64,000 bases of DNA from Lycorma delicatula (lineage: Eukaryota > Arthropoda > Insecta > Hemiptera > Fulgoridae): the NCBI RefSeq assembly GCF_047948215.1, contig NC_134462.1:119160437-119224436 (forward strand), given 5' to 3'. The notes below the pieces were generated by a model, which worked only from the letters and a program-made list of their open reading frames with translations, searched no databases and was not told where the DNA came from. Positions 1-12,102 of the stretch are shown here, piece after piece (positions within the stretch are counted from its first letter, which is position 1; each line of letters starts with the position of its first letter). Made by a program: the position numbers and the translations under genes.

Positions 1-86
1 TTAAAACACAATATGTCACAGATATCAAAATTCTGACTATTTCCAGGACCTTTCTGAACAAACTGTGTCCATTCATTTGTTTATAA

Positions 87-1088
87 TTAACAATCTTTGC
101 ATTTTATTTCTTTAACCACAGGAGTACTACTAGAGTCAAATTCATATATTTCTTCAGCCATTTCTTTAAAAGTAAATGCATATTCCCTAACATTTTTATC
201 ATTTATATCTTCAGGAAAGTTAATAGGCATATCATGATACTCTTCTAAAAATTGTAGATGTCTTTCTAGAATATGAATCGTATATTGATTCCGCCAATCT
301 GGCCAGATTCCGGTAAATAATTCATTTCTGACATCGTGAACACCGAACAGCAGTTTTACTCGATGAACCAGTTCTGGACGAGCCCATAAAATACTCATAG
401 TTGGCCATTCACCGGCATTAAAATACCAGTTTTTTGGTTTATAGTGATTTTTATAACTTTCTAACCATAGCTGGAGAAATCTAGCATCTTTATGCGCGAT
501 TAGAATTTGTGTTCCTAAATAATCATTTTCATCCCAAGGTAACGCCATTTCATAACGTCGATATGGATCTAAGCTTCTCACAATAAACGAGTCGTTATCT
601 AGAAATATTCCTCCGTATTGTAATAAAATGCGTATTCGTACAACATCACTAGCATGAAAGTAATGATGATACTCATCAGTGAATTTTTGACCAAATATTT
701 CATTCGGTACTTCAATTTTCTCAATAACTAAGATATCTTCAAAACCAGGAATGCTAATCAATTTTTCCCAGTATTTACCGCCAAACTGTTCCACGTCAGT
801 ATGTATAAAAATTTTGTCCGGCTTTTGAATTTTATAAGCTGCCAAGATACAAAGCGCATCGATAAATATCACTTCTTCCATCCACCAACCCATACGAATA
901 AAATGAACATAATTAGGTACAATTAAATTTCCACTCTGAACACCAGATACGTTATCAAATCCTTCAAATTCATTATATAATGACCATAACTTAGGACTAC
1001 AAATAATTTGATGTTTTGGAGATATACACTTATTGTATGCAAGCAACATTAACAAACCACTTGTGATAAGAATCAATGAGCAAGTCAA
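87..1088 (-). CDS. GT32-like DXD-motif glycosyltransferase, paralogue 1
   Basis: A 333-residue open frame, closely similar along its length to the protein at 22823-23857. Seen: a hydrophobic segment at about residues 5-18 that would act as a type II signal anchor; a VPNYVHF segment (about 58-64) like the start of the sugar-transferase fold; ASDVVRIRILLQYGG followed by the DND metal/nucleotide-sugar motif (164-166); and a conserved NAGEWPT-SILWARPELVHRV block (about 224-243). This is the pattern of the Gly_transf_sug (GT32-like) family. Members are usually Golgi membrane enzymes that move a sugar from a nucleotide donor to a glycan; donor and acceptor cannot be told here. The frame begins at a TTG; the homologous ATG of the paralogue is missing. 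The exon probably extends to 1150, where a splice acceptor lies, so the real start may sit in an upstream exon, or Met14 may be used with a shortened anchor. Stop is TAA; no AATAAA is visible before the window edge. Confidence 0.85.
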   Translation of the reverse strand: MTCSLILITSGLLMLLAYNKCISPKHQIICSPKLWSLYNEFEGFDNVSGVQSGNLIVPNYVHFIRMGWWMEEVIFIDALCILAAYKIQKPDKIFIHTDVEQFGGKYWEKLISIPGFEDILVIEKIEVPNEIFGQKFTDEYHHYFHASDVVRIRILLQYGGIFLDNDSFIVRSLDPYRRYEMALPWDENDYLGTQILIAHKDARFLQLWLESYKNHYKPKNWYFNAGEWPTMSILWARPELVHRVKLLFGVHDVRNELFTGIWPDWRNQYTIHILERHLQFLEEYHDMPINFPEDINDKNVREYAFTFKEMAEEIYEFDSSSTPVVKEIKCKDC

Positions 1089-1150
1089 TCTCGATGTCGG
1101 TAATATGTTGAAAAGAAGTCTTGGTTCTGGTACATCATCCTCAACCGCAA

Positions 1151-1153
1151 CTG
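1151..1153 (-). other. Splice acceptor upstream of glycosyltransferase 1
   Basis: On the minus strand a T-rich tract ends in CAG immediately before base 1150, and the glycosyltransferase frame stays open from there to the stop at 87. An in-frame TAA lies just upstream inside the presumed intron. Paralogue 2 has an equivalent acceptor at 23889-23891, which supports a shared exon structure. No donor or upstream exon could be identified. Confidence 0.55.
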
Positions 1154-4000
1154 AAAAAATGTTTTCTTCACTGTAGTCTTAATTTTTTTTAAAAATAAAA
1201 CGTTGTTAATAAAATAAGTTTAAAATCAACATTTTTGTCATTAAATAACATAAATTATAGAGAAATATTCTTTTCAAATAATACTATTTATATACGAGTT
1301 TACTCTTTACTGACTGAAAAATGTGTAGAATCAATAAAGCAAACAGTGTATGAATTTAAATATAATAACATACAAAAGACATAAACGTAAAAACCAAAAC
1401 AACAGCGAAAAATAGTATTAATTTATAAAAAATAATTTAAATTACTACTAACATTCTGATTTCTGGAAATATCCTTTCAGGAGCCCTTCTGAGGTCCATA
1501 ATTCATTTCCTTCTTTAGATCCTGTTATTGATAATTGCACTTGTCTTAAAGAAGTTAGGAAACCTGTTTATTTTGCGATTAAATATAAATTTGACTTATA
1601 ATTAATCTGTACACCGCTAAACAACAATTAAATTATAATTTTTAAAAAATTTTCTGCACATATGTGCATAAAATGTACTTTCAGAATAATCAGTGCATCT
1701 TAAAAATTATAGTCAAGTAATAAGAGGCAGGTACAGCCATTTGCAGCACGATGAGCTGCACACACAGTAATAGTGGTAGTAACTAATTAGTTGAGCAACC
1801 ACATACTACACACCTGCACCTATAAAGCTACTTTTTTCAGTAACTGAAAGATAAAAGATAAAAGATAAAGGAAACCATTTTTTGTAGAAAAAAAAAAATT
1901 AATTTCAAACACTCAAATTGGTCTCTGAATTCAATTTGATTTTAGTTTGGCCAAAGTAATGTTTAATATCGGCAAGGAACATAATCCAGTTGTTACCGCA
2001 CGCCATTAAACTGGCCACCATCTTGAAAATAGTGAACATTTTCTAACGGCAATAATCCTATATTCTTGTCAGGCATAAAAAACTACGTTCATGTAAAATG
2101 TCAGCTCAATCAGTTAAGTAGTTTTTACGAGAAAGAGTAACAAACTCACAGAAATCACCAAACTATATAAGATTTCTGGGTATTTGGAAAGAAAACGAAA
2201 AATAAATTATTAATTTTATAAACAAATAAACCTCATTTATCTTGCTAATCAATAAAATACTAATCAATTCCTAAAGAAAGATATTAAATTTGTCTGTAGC
2301 ATGATTGTTATATACATTTTTCTGAGCATATACATACAAGAATAACCCTGGATATTTTTTTTAACCGGTGCAAAAAGCGCACATCAATGATGATTTATTT
2401 AGATTATTATATGAAGCCATTGTTTAGACTGTTATATTAATTGATTCATTCTTCAGTCTTTTAGAAACACTTTGAACTAATTATAATTAACTACTGCTGT
2501 TACTGTTTGAACTAACAATGGCATTCATTTATTCCATGAAAAAAGGAATATCATTTTTTATTAATCCTACCAAAGGCAATTCAGTTCCTCAGTGAATTAA
2601 TCATTCCCCATCTCTTCTTTCCCTGACTTTAATGTCTGAAAATTTTGGAACACTTTGTCAGTCGATTGGCATGTGACCAAGCTTATCTTAATTGTAATAG
2701 AACAACGAACATGAATATATAAGTATTAATTATTTAAATTTTTAAACACAGTAATGCTTTTATGTTATGTGGATAAGCGAATAAATATGTTTTTTACATT
2801 CAATTATTTTTATTTAATTACATTACATATTTCTATTTACCTACTTTTATTACAATAAAATAACACACAGTGTATTTTTTTATATTTTATGTAATTTTTT
2901 GTTTAATATTCGCTGTCAGCTACTGCTATGGTTCCTGTTATTACATTATACCGACGCTTTCTAGTAATTGGCAGAGCAGTCACTTCTTAATTTGGGCTTA
3001 GTGAAGTGATGATTCTTTATGTCTGTGAAACTGTACAAGAACATGTATTTCCTTCCCAAGGATTGCATAAAAGTCAAACTTGGTGGTTAGATGTCTACTG
3101 AATAAAGATAGATCTTTTACACTGAGATAGATAGATTGATCTCATCTATACTGCACCAGATGGCAGGCATATACCTGATGAAATTATCAGTTTAGCTACA
3201 CCCCCCCCCCCCCCAACCAAGAGGTTGTAAAATGGTCTGACCCACATGTGATTGGCCTGAGTAACAACCGTGGCTGATAGAGATATGTGGCTAGTGCCCT
3301 CAAACCTAATACAGGTTTGTAATTGTTTTCGCTTGGTCAATATTTTTAGAAAAGGGTTTTGTGAGATCCAGTGCATTTATTTTACTTAAAAATTAAACCT
3401 GCTTCTGCAGAATACCAAATCCATTCATTGCCTATATTACTAAACGGGACAACACTTTAAATAAAATTATGTAAATTCACAACTAGTATCTGTTTTACCA
3501 TCCCTATGCCTAAAAAAAACTACATTGTCACCTACATTACGCTTACACTACGTTGTCTGTGAATAGTAAAAAAAAGCAATTTATTTTCTTTACAACACAT
3601 TTTAGAATAAGATAATGATCTTTCATATACAACACTTTTACAGTAATATCTAATATCAAAAGAACAGCAGCAGAATATCAAACAAACATTTCAACATTAC
3701 TTCTTTTGTGCAAACCACTTACAGTTTTTTAATACTCTGCAAATGAGAAAAAGCTTACGTTGGAGAGTTTTATCTAATGAAGCAGTTGGTGGAAAAAATT
3801 AAGTAGTTCTACACCATGTAAACCATTGTTCTTTTTTGCATTATCTTTTAAAGTTAAAACTTTTTAAAAAACCTGTAAAAACTATTATAAATTAAACATG
3901 AATAATAGTACCTCATACTTCACCTCTTTTCCCAAAAGTACAATTTCAATGTACCATAAATTTATCAAGAGATAACATTAAAAAATACCATTTAAATATA
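1154..4000. other. AT-rich non-coding stretch, probably intron or intergenic
   Basis: No convincing coding sequence. It holds three AAAAGAT units at about 1848-1868, a self-complementary segment at 1727-1817, and a run of 14 C at 3201-3214. CpG is rare from about 2 kb onward. If glycosyltransferase 1 has an upstream exon, part of this would be its first intron. Confidence 0.4.
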
Positions 4001-4691
4001 CAGGTGTATCACAAAGTTCTCCCAGAACATCCATAACCTATTCTACTCATGAAAATAATGGGAAAAGTTCATATAAACATATGTCCTAAAATGCTTCATT
4101 TGCCAGTTACAGCTAGTGAAAGATTTCGTTTGGATTTTAGCGACGCTGGTGAAATGAGGTCATACTAAAATTTTTAGAACGTTAATTAAGGGGCAGAATT
4201 AGTGATTTCTTATGGTTTTTGACCTGAAAAGTCGAATAAAATAGATCCCAGATCCATACCTGCAGTGGTTTTTAAGAAATCTGGAGTGAATACCGACAAA
4301 CAAGTTAGGGTAAAAAAAAATTGTTTTTTTATCTTTGACGTAAAATAATTTTGTTAAATGTGTAATAAACACAAAAAAAACTTGTAGAAAATTTAATTCT
4401 GAACAAAATGGTATAAGATAAATTGAATTTAACATAAAAAAAGTTAGAAAAATTCAAATTTTATTTAGAAACAGTAAATTACTACATTTGTCAGAAAAGT
4501 ACTTTTTAATGTAAACAAAAACCAAATTCTTTTTTGGTAATGTGAACAATTTTTTAAAACAAAATTTACTGTTAAAAAATCTAAAACACTGGAAATTACC
4601 CAACAATTGTAAACATTAAAATAAATAAATAAAAATTACTTACATAATTTTTTTATTAGTGACAGAAATACAATAAGTTATTTGAAAAATT

Positions 4692-5252
4692 ACACTGAAA
4701 AACATAATTTTTGTTCCCTAACATGCAATACACGATTTTAATCTGCTTTTTGATGTTGAAAACGAATATGGACTCAGAATCTTTCTATCACCCACCATTT
4801 CTGAAAAATTTCTAAATTTTAATTAAGAATTTTTTTCATTTTTCAACGTATAGTTAAGCATTTTAAGCTCCTATATTGTATTTTTAGCTCATTTTTTATT
4901 GTTTAACTATGTTAACATAATTTGTAAGCTATAAATAAACAAGACAAGACAATGAATTAAATCATATCATAGTCACATATTATAACATCACATCTAATAC
5001 TAAGAGCGAGTCTTTATGGACAAGGTTAATTATGTCTGTGCAGGTCAAAAATGTAGCTGAAAACACAGCTGTGTTGTTTGTATTAAGCACTGTATTTAGG
5101 AATTAATAATTTTGTTCAGTCTTATTGCTGTTTTCTTGTTGTACTTTGTTAACAGTACAGTGTCATAATGCCTCAGAATTGTGTAAATGATATGGATGCC
5201 TTTTGTGGTGATGTGGTGAGTTTACTGTAAAATCAAATAGAAAAAACAGGTT
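4692..5252 (+). mobile_element. 5' end of the ACACTG-terminus transposon family trapped in another element
   Basis: This segment matches, in opposite orientation, the ends at 48500-48994 and 56360-56775. It starts with the same terminal ACACTG and AACATAATTTTTGTT block, includes the same 5' untranslated region, and keeps the same start codon (ATG at 5168) with the opening residues MPQNCVND. Similarity to the other copies stops near 5252, where mariner-type transposase sequence takes over. It is therefore a fragment, not a complete element. Confidence 0.8.
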
Positions 5253-5279
5253 TACTACCATAGAATATTTGTCCCAGCT

Positions 5280-6060
5280 ACGAACAATCTGTCCAACCAA
5301 CGCTGTTATTGATGAAATAATTTTCAATGTAGTTCAGCGCAGTCCTGGCATCAGTACACAACATCTTTCTAAGCGGATAGTTGATAGTTTGGAGAGCACT
5401 TAAACAAAATAAGTTTTATCCTTACCATAAACAGCCAATTCAACATCTACACCCAGGAGACGGTCTGCTTCGCTTTGATTTCTGGATCTGGAGGATTGCA
5501 ATCGATAACTGTGCAAGTATGTTTCATTTGCTGATGAGGCAAATATCACTAGAGATGGCATCAAGAACTAATGCAATGAGCATACATGGACAGAAGTAAA
5601 TGCGTCAATGTATTGTGCGGCCTCCTTCACAATCAACTGCTTGGATCGTTCATATACTTGGCTGCTTAAATGCTGAAGTCAACTTACAGTCTCTTCAAGA
5701 AGAATTGCCGCACATGCTTAAAGGTGTTCCTCTTAACGCCAAAACACACAAAGCATACTTCTAGCACGATGGTGCGCCTAGCCACTTTTCTTGTGCAGTT
5801 TCCACTCACTTAAATCATCATTTCCCTGAGAAATGGGTCTGTTGTAGAGGACTACATTCCTAGCCACCAAGATCACCTGATCTAACATCTTTGCATCTAG
5901 TGATGGATGAAAAATATTGTACACAAAACAAAAATTTATTCTCATGAAGAATTAATTGTCCGCATTATGGATGCTGCCGAGCAACTTAAGTATAACTTTA
6001 AAGAACTAAAAAAATCAACAAACACAGTACAGAACTGTGTTTAAAAATATGTTGAAAACG
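5280..6060 (+). pseudogene. Decayed mariner-like transposase
   Basis: In-frame pieces separated by stops and shifts match a transposase family common in insects. VVQRSPGISTQHLSKRI near 5320-5380 resembles the second helix-turn-helix region. WRALKQNKFYPYHKQPIQHL (5390-5450) corresponds to the usual VWR..L....LYPYH.Q.VQ.L stretch before the catalytic core. HDGAPSHFSCAVSTHLNHHF near 5770-5830 contains the second catalytic Asp, and PPRSPDL near 5860-5880 lies just before the third acidic residue. Multiple stops and frameshifts make it non-functional. Confidence 0.75.
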
Positions 6061-6385
6061 GCTGGCTTATTTTTGAACACTAATTATAAAGTGGTACTAA
6101 AAATTACTGTAGACACGGTTCTGGCACTTGTTTTATTCAATTTTTCAAGTTAAAGACCATACGAAATCACCAATTCTGCACCATAATTAACATCCTAAAA
6201 ATTTCAGTATGCCCTCATTCCACTGAGGTAGCTGAAATCCGACCGAAATCTCTAACTAGCCATAACTTGCAAATAAAGCATCATAGGACCTACAGGTTTA
6301 TATGAACTTTTTCCATTATTTTCACAAGTAGAATAAAGACCCGACAAGATAAATTAAAGTCCCCAGAGAACTTCGTGATACACTG

Positions 6386-9300
6386 TATATTTATAACAGT
6401 TCTGAAGAATTTTAATTTTTACAATGATCCGTTTCACTATGGTGAAACATCATCATACTATTTTTTTTTTTCTGCGAGGGCAAGTGACTCTTCTCTAACG
6501 AATAGAAGAATTCTAGCAATAATAGTTTATAGTTAAAATTTTCTCCTAATCTGCTGTTAAATTGGTGACCGACATTTAGTCGGTCTATTCAGTTCGTACT
6601 ATTTTAGTCGGTTTATAGTAGTAATAGTTTTGTAATTCTAAAACCGATACCCAATCAGTTTCCTTCTCCCCTTAGAATTCCATACAGTAATAAAATCTAA
6701 ACGTCAAAGAAAACCGTAAAGATAGTCAATTTTATACTCTTTCCTGCAGTAATATTCGTAAGATTTACTTAAAAGTAAACTTTTTTATTTGCTTTATTTT
6801 AACTCGCAAAGTTTTTTTCAATTTTTTCAGTTTTTTCCATGTTTGTCCTCAAATCTTCCATCCTTAATTTAACAAACTTCCTGAGATTGCCGATAGATTA
6901 AATTTTGCACAGTTACTAAAGTCAGGTGACAATACAATATTCCACCATTACTTTTGCAAATAACCCCCCTGTACGGGTGTAAATTAAGGGTGCGGGTGTA
7001 ATAATGTAAGATACTTCTTGACATTGCCTATTGGTGAAATTTTGCACAGTTACTAAGGTCGGGTGACAATACAATATTCCACCATTACTTTTGCAAACAT
7101 CCCCCTGTACGAGGGTAAATTTGTAAAATTTATATAAGCGACAAAAAAAACTTTTGTTAATTTACAATTCTATTTCAATAATCAAAATCTTCATTACTTT
7201 GTATAGTAAATTTTTGATATTTTATAAATATATTAGAAATTTCAATCAATATATGATGTTATCTTTTGAAATCCAAATTAACCTACTAATTAAACTCGTA
7301 CGATGTATGATAATAATTTGATTAAAGTAAGTCTAAAATGTATAAAGCAAGTTTTTAAAAATGTCGCTAATATTATTAGCAAGTAAGTTAAAATTTAGAA
7401 GAAACGATACCTTCAAATACTTATTAAGATCTTTATTTTCAATTTATGATCCAAGTAAAATCCTCAATGTTACTTCAGAAATCAATCTCTTTAAACCAAA
7501 TGTACAAGACTAAAATTCATTCTTAATTAATATGAACCCGCTTAATCTAAACCCCTCACAAAGACCGATTGCTACTCTAATTGGCCTAAATTTTTTTCTC
7601 TTGAAACGGGTGGGTCATCATTACCCGGATATCTAGACCTGCTAAATGCTGTACTACTGATTAATCATACACACAACAGTTACAGCAATAATTTCAAATA
7701 ACTGATAATTGTTCTGCGTGACTGTAGTTTAAGGACATTATTTAGATTTAAAAAAAAGTTATCATCGTCCACGATATTGTTATTTTTGATAAAATTCATA
7801 AGAGTCATCTAATTCTTTTAAGAAAATTACTGATTTATACATTTTCAAGCTGTTAATGTTATCACGATACGGACTCATTTTTTTCAAGATAATTTCAAAA
7901 ACAAGCCTCAAAATATTCCCTTGATTACCGCTAATTATTAATTATTCTAATAACTTATAAATAACTTGAACAAATTAAAAAATTACTGTATGAAAATTTT
8001 AATTAATTAATTAACTTTATTTGACGACTTGCCTTGACAACAATTTTCAAAGCGGGTACAAAAATTTTAATTTTTAATGGAAATCATACTCTAATATGAA
8101 AAAAAAAGATATGCTATTAAGATTTGCATCTAAGTTAACCGATAGATTATTAATTATAAATTCTACCGTAGTAATTTTTCACTTTTAAAAATTCTATGTC
8201 GGTAAAATTAAAACTGTTACTCACTTAAAGGCATAATTTTTACACTATTTCACAACATATGTTTTATTAATTTAGTTACAAAATTTTAAAACGATAATCG
8301 TAAACACGTATATCGGAAAGAACATTCACAACTGTTAGTTTGCTTATTAAGTATCGATGTTTACCCGTATTGATTTACATTGTTTGGTTATCGTCACAAA
8401 ATGAGAGATAAAAGTTCGTATCTATAGTAAATTATTCAAAAGATGTAAACCGATATTATAAAGTTTACGTCCGACAACAATATATATCTTAGAGAAATAA
8501 AAACTAATATTTAGTCGGATATCGATAATACCGTACATATAAATCCATTTAAAACAAATAAAAGATAGGAATGAATAAAACATGTACTGCAATGCAGTTA
8601 TTATCAACTTAACAGGCTGTTCAGGTTATTGTAATTTTTGTAAGGTAATAAAAAATTTAACGAAAAAAATATTAATAAAAACTAAAAAAAATTAAAGTTA
8701 TGCAAATACAAAATTTCACATATGATCTGAATACATCAGTTGCAAATTAAGTTTTTAAAAAAATAATAAAACCACATTAACATAACAATTTTTCAATTCT
8801 TCTTTAGATTTTGCCTTTTTGAAATCGAGCTGCATGTAAAAAAAAATAACTTCCAATCACTTATTAACATTTAATTTAACAACGACATCAAAATTTTAGG
8901 AAGGATTAAACAAGGTTTTTTTTTCTAATAGTAATTTTGTAAGTTAGTTTTATTATTTTTTAAGTTTATATTGTTTGGTTTTTATTCGTCTAAAATACGG
9001 GTATACCGACAAGAAAAAATGTATAAAAAGCTGATTTCTGAAAATATTACGTGTGAAAAATCAAAACAAAAAGCAGGAGTCTCGATAAGAATAAGAAACA
9101 TACAGTGAAACGTTTAACGTAAAGTAAGTGAATATGAGCCAAGGTTCGATGGAATGTAGGTTTCTCCTAATATCATAGTTAAATTTTTCTGTAGAATATC
9201 AAACGGAAGTAAAGCCCACATACGGTTAGGATACAAAGCAATCCGACATTACACGATGATGACCGCAAAAAAATGAGAAATATTTACAAATTATTTAAGC

Positions 9301-11384
9301 AGATCGTATAAATTTTCATTTAAAAAATCTTCCGCTTAAGTTAACTAGAAAATATTTACGCCTGAACCGGTAGAGGACCTTCCTTTACAAAGTACGAAAA
9401 GAATTACGGTATTGAAATCGATCCGCTTGGTGAAAAATAAGGCTTAACAAACGGGTTGATTGTCATTTTTTTAAATCATTTAAAAAATGGATTTTTACAC
9501 ACTGATCACAAAAGTGTTAATGTAAACACGGTTACCGTAGCAACCGTTACTTATGAATATATCAATCGACAAAAATTCACTACAGAAAGAAAAAACAACC
9601 GCCAAAATGAGGATCTAAAAGAATCTGTATTTTTAGTTTAGGTTAAAAGATATTTTAGTTATAATCGTTCTAAGAATAACTGTAATGAGAACTTTACCTG
9701 TTAACTTTTTTTTTGTACATATACGCTGTAAAAAAATTAGAATCCATTAAAATTAAAATCAAAACAAGCAATTTACGATTACGTTTTAGATTAATTAGAC
9801 CGCTATACTCGATTCTCCTAATACTACCTTAAGAACAGTTATTATTAACAAAAGAAAGTTTTATTAAAAACTTTTCTTTGACGCAATATTTTTCACGCCT
9901 TTACGACAACACAAATTAATTTAGATCCAAAAATAATAAATATAAAGAAAAGCATTTTCAAACCGAATACAACTCGCAAACAAAGTTTTTTTTGTTTTTG
10001 TTCTATTGTATAGTTTGTTTTTGTTTTACGTAATGACACAATTTGCACATAATTTGTACGGTAATGTATCATTTTCACTTTCTGTTCTCTATTTTACTTG
10101 TGTAATATTCATATTAAATGAATAAAAATATGAATAAATTTAACAAACGTTTTCACCAGTTCTTCAGTATAAAGCAGAAGTAAAAAAAAAAAAAAAAAAT
10201 GAATTGAACATCGATAAATTCCACTATCATAATATCCATATTCAAAAAAAGTCAATAAAAATCTTCTATTTTAAAATAACACTCGACAAAACTTTCATAC
10301 TGTGCCGAAATTTATCACCTATTAAATATATTAAAATGTTTAAAGATATTAACTATTACTAATAAAATAATCGCCTGAATAGTTTGTTTTATTGATCTGC
10401 AAGGTTCAACTTTACTAACTATTTATCTAATAAATAAATTTGAAAGACTGGCTTTCCAAATGAAAATTAAATGAAGATCTTTTCATAATTATTATGGATC
10501 TCTATATATTGACAGTAAAGGTGCAAAATTTCTGTGTGGATACGGGCAAGATATTTAATATTTTGTAAAATGATGCCGGTTTAAATATCAAATAGCGTAA
10601 AATGTCCAAAAAAAATTGTACGTCAATTGATAGAGCACTTTACACGTATTACGGACAAGTACGAGCTTGTGCAATTTTCTATTCGTTCTGAATAAACCGT
10701 GCTTCTTGTCTATTTTTGACATGATTTCTAGGAAGTTGGAAATATTTATTACATTTATATTCTTTGGTAAACGTAAAGTATAATTTGCCGGAGTGTGAGG
10801 AATTTCTGATATCGCCTTTGCATAAGAGTATGATATCTTCAACATAATAGAACTAGTATAGATTGTATCGAACAAAATTCAACCCCAGGATCAGAAAGCC
10901 GATCGAATCTTCAAATTTAGCACGGTTGAAATTTTGAAATAAATATCAAATCTTCCGATACCGATTTCAACTGAGAAACATGTAATTTATTTATCAGCAA
11001 TTAATCACGGCTAGGTAGGCGATCGGTCCAAACTTGATATCTCTATAACCGTTTCCATATTCAACGGTGACGAAGATCGTAAAATATTGTTTGTTATTAA
11101 TCAAACCGAATTTTTTTATTAGTGTTAAAATTGATTTCATATTATAATCTGGTTCTTTGGTGAAGAAAATATTTCTTCAATTATGAATCGTATACTGAAA
11201 TACACCTCAAGAATAAAGATACATTCTTCTAGTGAATAAATTATCTTTTCTCCTGCAGAACAAAGATAATACCGGTCACAATGTTACGAGTTAAATATAT
11301 TAGAGCTGCGGCTAAACATTTGAGAGATAGAGAATTCACGTTGACAGCTTATAACAGAAGCATTTATGACAACTGACAATAGAC
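6386..11384. other. Long AT-rich non-coding stretch
   Basis: No recognisable gene. It contains a perfect 7-bp stem with 5-nt loop at 6567-6585, the tandem duplication at 6873-7122, and otherwise unstructured AT-rich DNA with several poly-A/T runs. CpG is clearly more frequent than in the preceding 4 kb; I counted 12 CpG in 9061-9360. Confidence 0.4.
6873..7122. repeat. Two-copy tandem duplication, period about 137 bp
   Basis: Two units (about 6873-6985 and 7010-7122) share long near-identical blocks: ATTTTGCACAGTTACTAA, then GACAATACAATATTCCACC, ATTACTTTTGCAAA and CCCCTGTACG. The spacing between equivalent positions (6901 and 7038) is 137 bp. No coding potential. It could be a slice of a larger interspersed repeat with internal tandem structure. 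Confidence 0.8.
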
Positions 11385-11735
11385 AGATTTGTGGCTGAAG
11401 TTGTACGAGCAAAGGAAGTGGATTACAAGAAATGGGAGGAGTTACTTTTAAAAAAAAGAAGCACGAACGAAACCCGGGTGATGGGGCAGGGCCCAGTGTC
11501 CCTGGCCTTAGCGGTTAGAGGCAGAGGCAAGATGAAAATAAGGAAAAAATCCGGAACCGGTGAGCCGACCTGCCATGCCGGACGTATTGCGGTAGGTGGA
11601 GAGGCTCATTAGAGTCGCAAGAACATTCCCTTGGGCTGAGTAATAGTTGATTGTTCAGCCGACCGAGGGGAAAAAACAGATCACTTAGCGGGCTGCTTCG
11701 TACAAGGAAACCCTATAATGTATACGAATATTTTT
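11385..11735 (+). mobile_element. Possible 3' end of a non-LTR retrotransposon
   Basis: A GC-richer block in AT-rich surroundings. It opens with a charged peptide, FVAEVVRAKEVDYKKWEELL, continues in frame to a stop at 11612, and is followed by about 120 bp of GC-rich DNA (ACCGAGGGG, GCGGGCTGCTTCG) of the kind often seen in LINE 3' untranslated regions. I see no reverse transcriptase motif, no poly-A tail and no clear target-site duplication. It could instead be a fragment of another repeat or a host exon. Confidence 0.35.
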
Positions 11736-11810
11736 CATTATTTAATAAATTTTCGTAAGTTTATATTGTTATATACTTTATATATACATTTAAATTCTAT
11801 TAAATAAACC

Positions 11811-12102
11811 ACCCACCGAGTTGGTCTAGTGGTGAACTCGTCATCGCAAATCAGCTGATTTTGAAGTTGAGAGTTCTAAGATTCAAATCATAGTAAAGAC
11901 AGTTAGTTAGTTTTATAAGGATTTGAATACTAAAGAATACGGTGTTCTTTGACGGTTGGGTTTCAATTAACCTCGCGTCTCAGGAACGGTCGACCTGAGA
12001 CTGTCGAAGACTACATTTCATTTACATTCATACACGTCATCCTCTGAAATAATATCTTACGACGATTCCGGAGGCTAAACAGAAAAATAAAAATAAATAA
12101 AA
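11811..12102 (+). mobile_element. tRNA-derived SINE, family A, copy 1
   Basis: The head resembles a tRNA promoter: GTTGGTCTAGTGGTGAACTC (A-box region) and GATTCAAATC (B-box, mutated from GGTTCAAATCC). A body shared with 28031-28332 and 42535-42746 follows, including GGTTGGGTTTCAATTAACC and CTCAGGAACGGTCGACCTGAG, then CCGGAGGCTAAACAG and an A-rich tail. It is a short non-autonomous retroposon that would depend on a LINE for mobilisation. Confidence 0.8.

Larger units (their letters stand above)
4001..6385 (+). mobile_element. Tc1/mariner-type element with long terminal inverted repeats, chimeric interior
   Basis: The two ends are inverted copies of each other over about 240 bp (4001-4242 and 6131-6385). 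The outer tips read CAGGTGTATCACAAAGTTCT on the left and, reverse-complemented, CAGTGTATCACGAAGTTCT on the right. Both tips are flanked by TATA (3997-4000 and 6386-6389), consistent with a TA target site. Inside are a decayed DDE-type transposase (5280-6060) and, upstream of it, 560 bp belonging to a different element family (4692-5252). Similarity of the arms is imperfect and the transposase is full of stops, so the copy is old and inactive. Confidence 0.8.

Noticed and set aside
3146..3376. Minus-strand frame with Gly run
   Set aside because: The Gly codons come from the 14-C homopolymer; no other coding sign.
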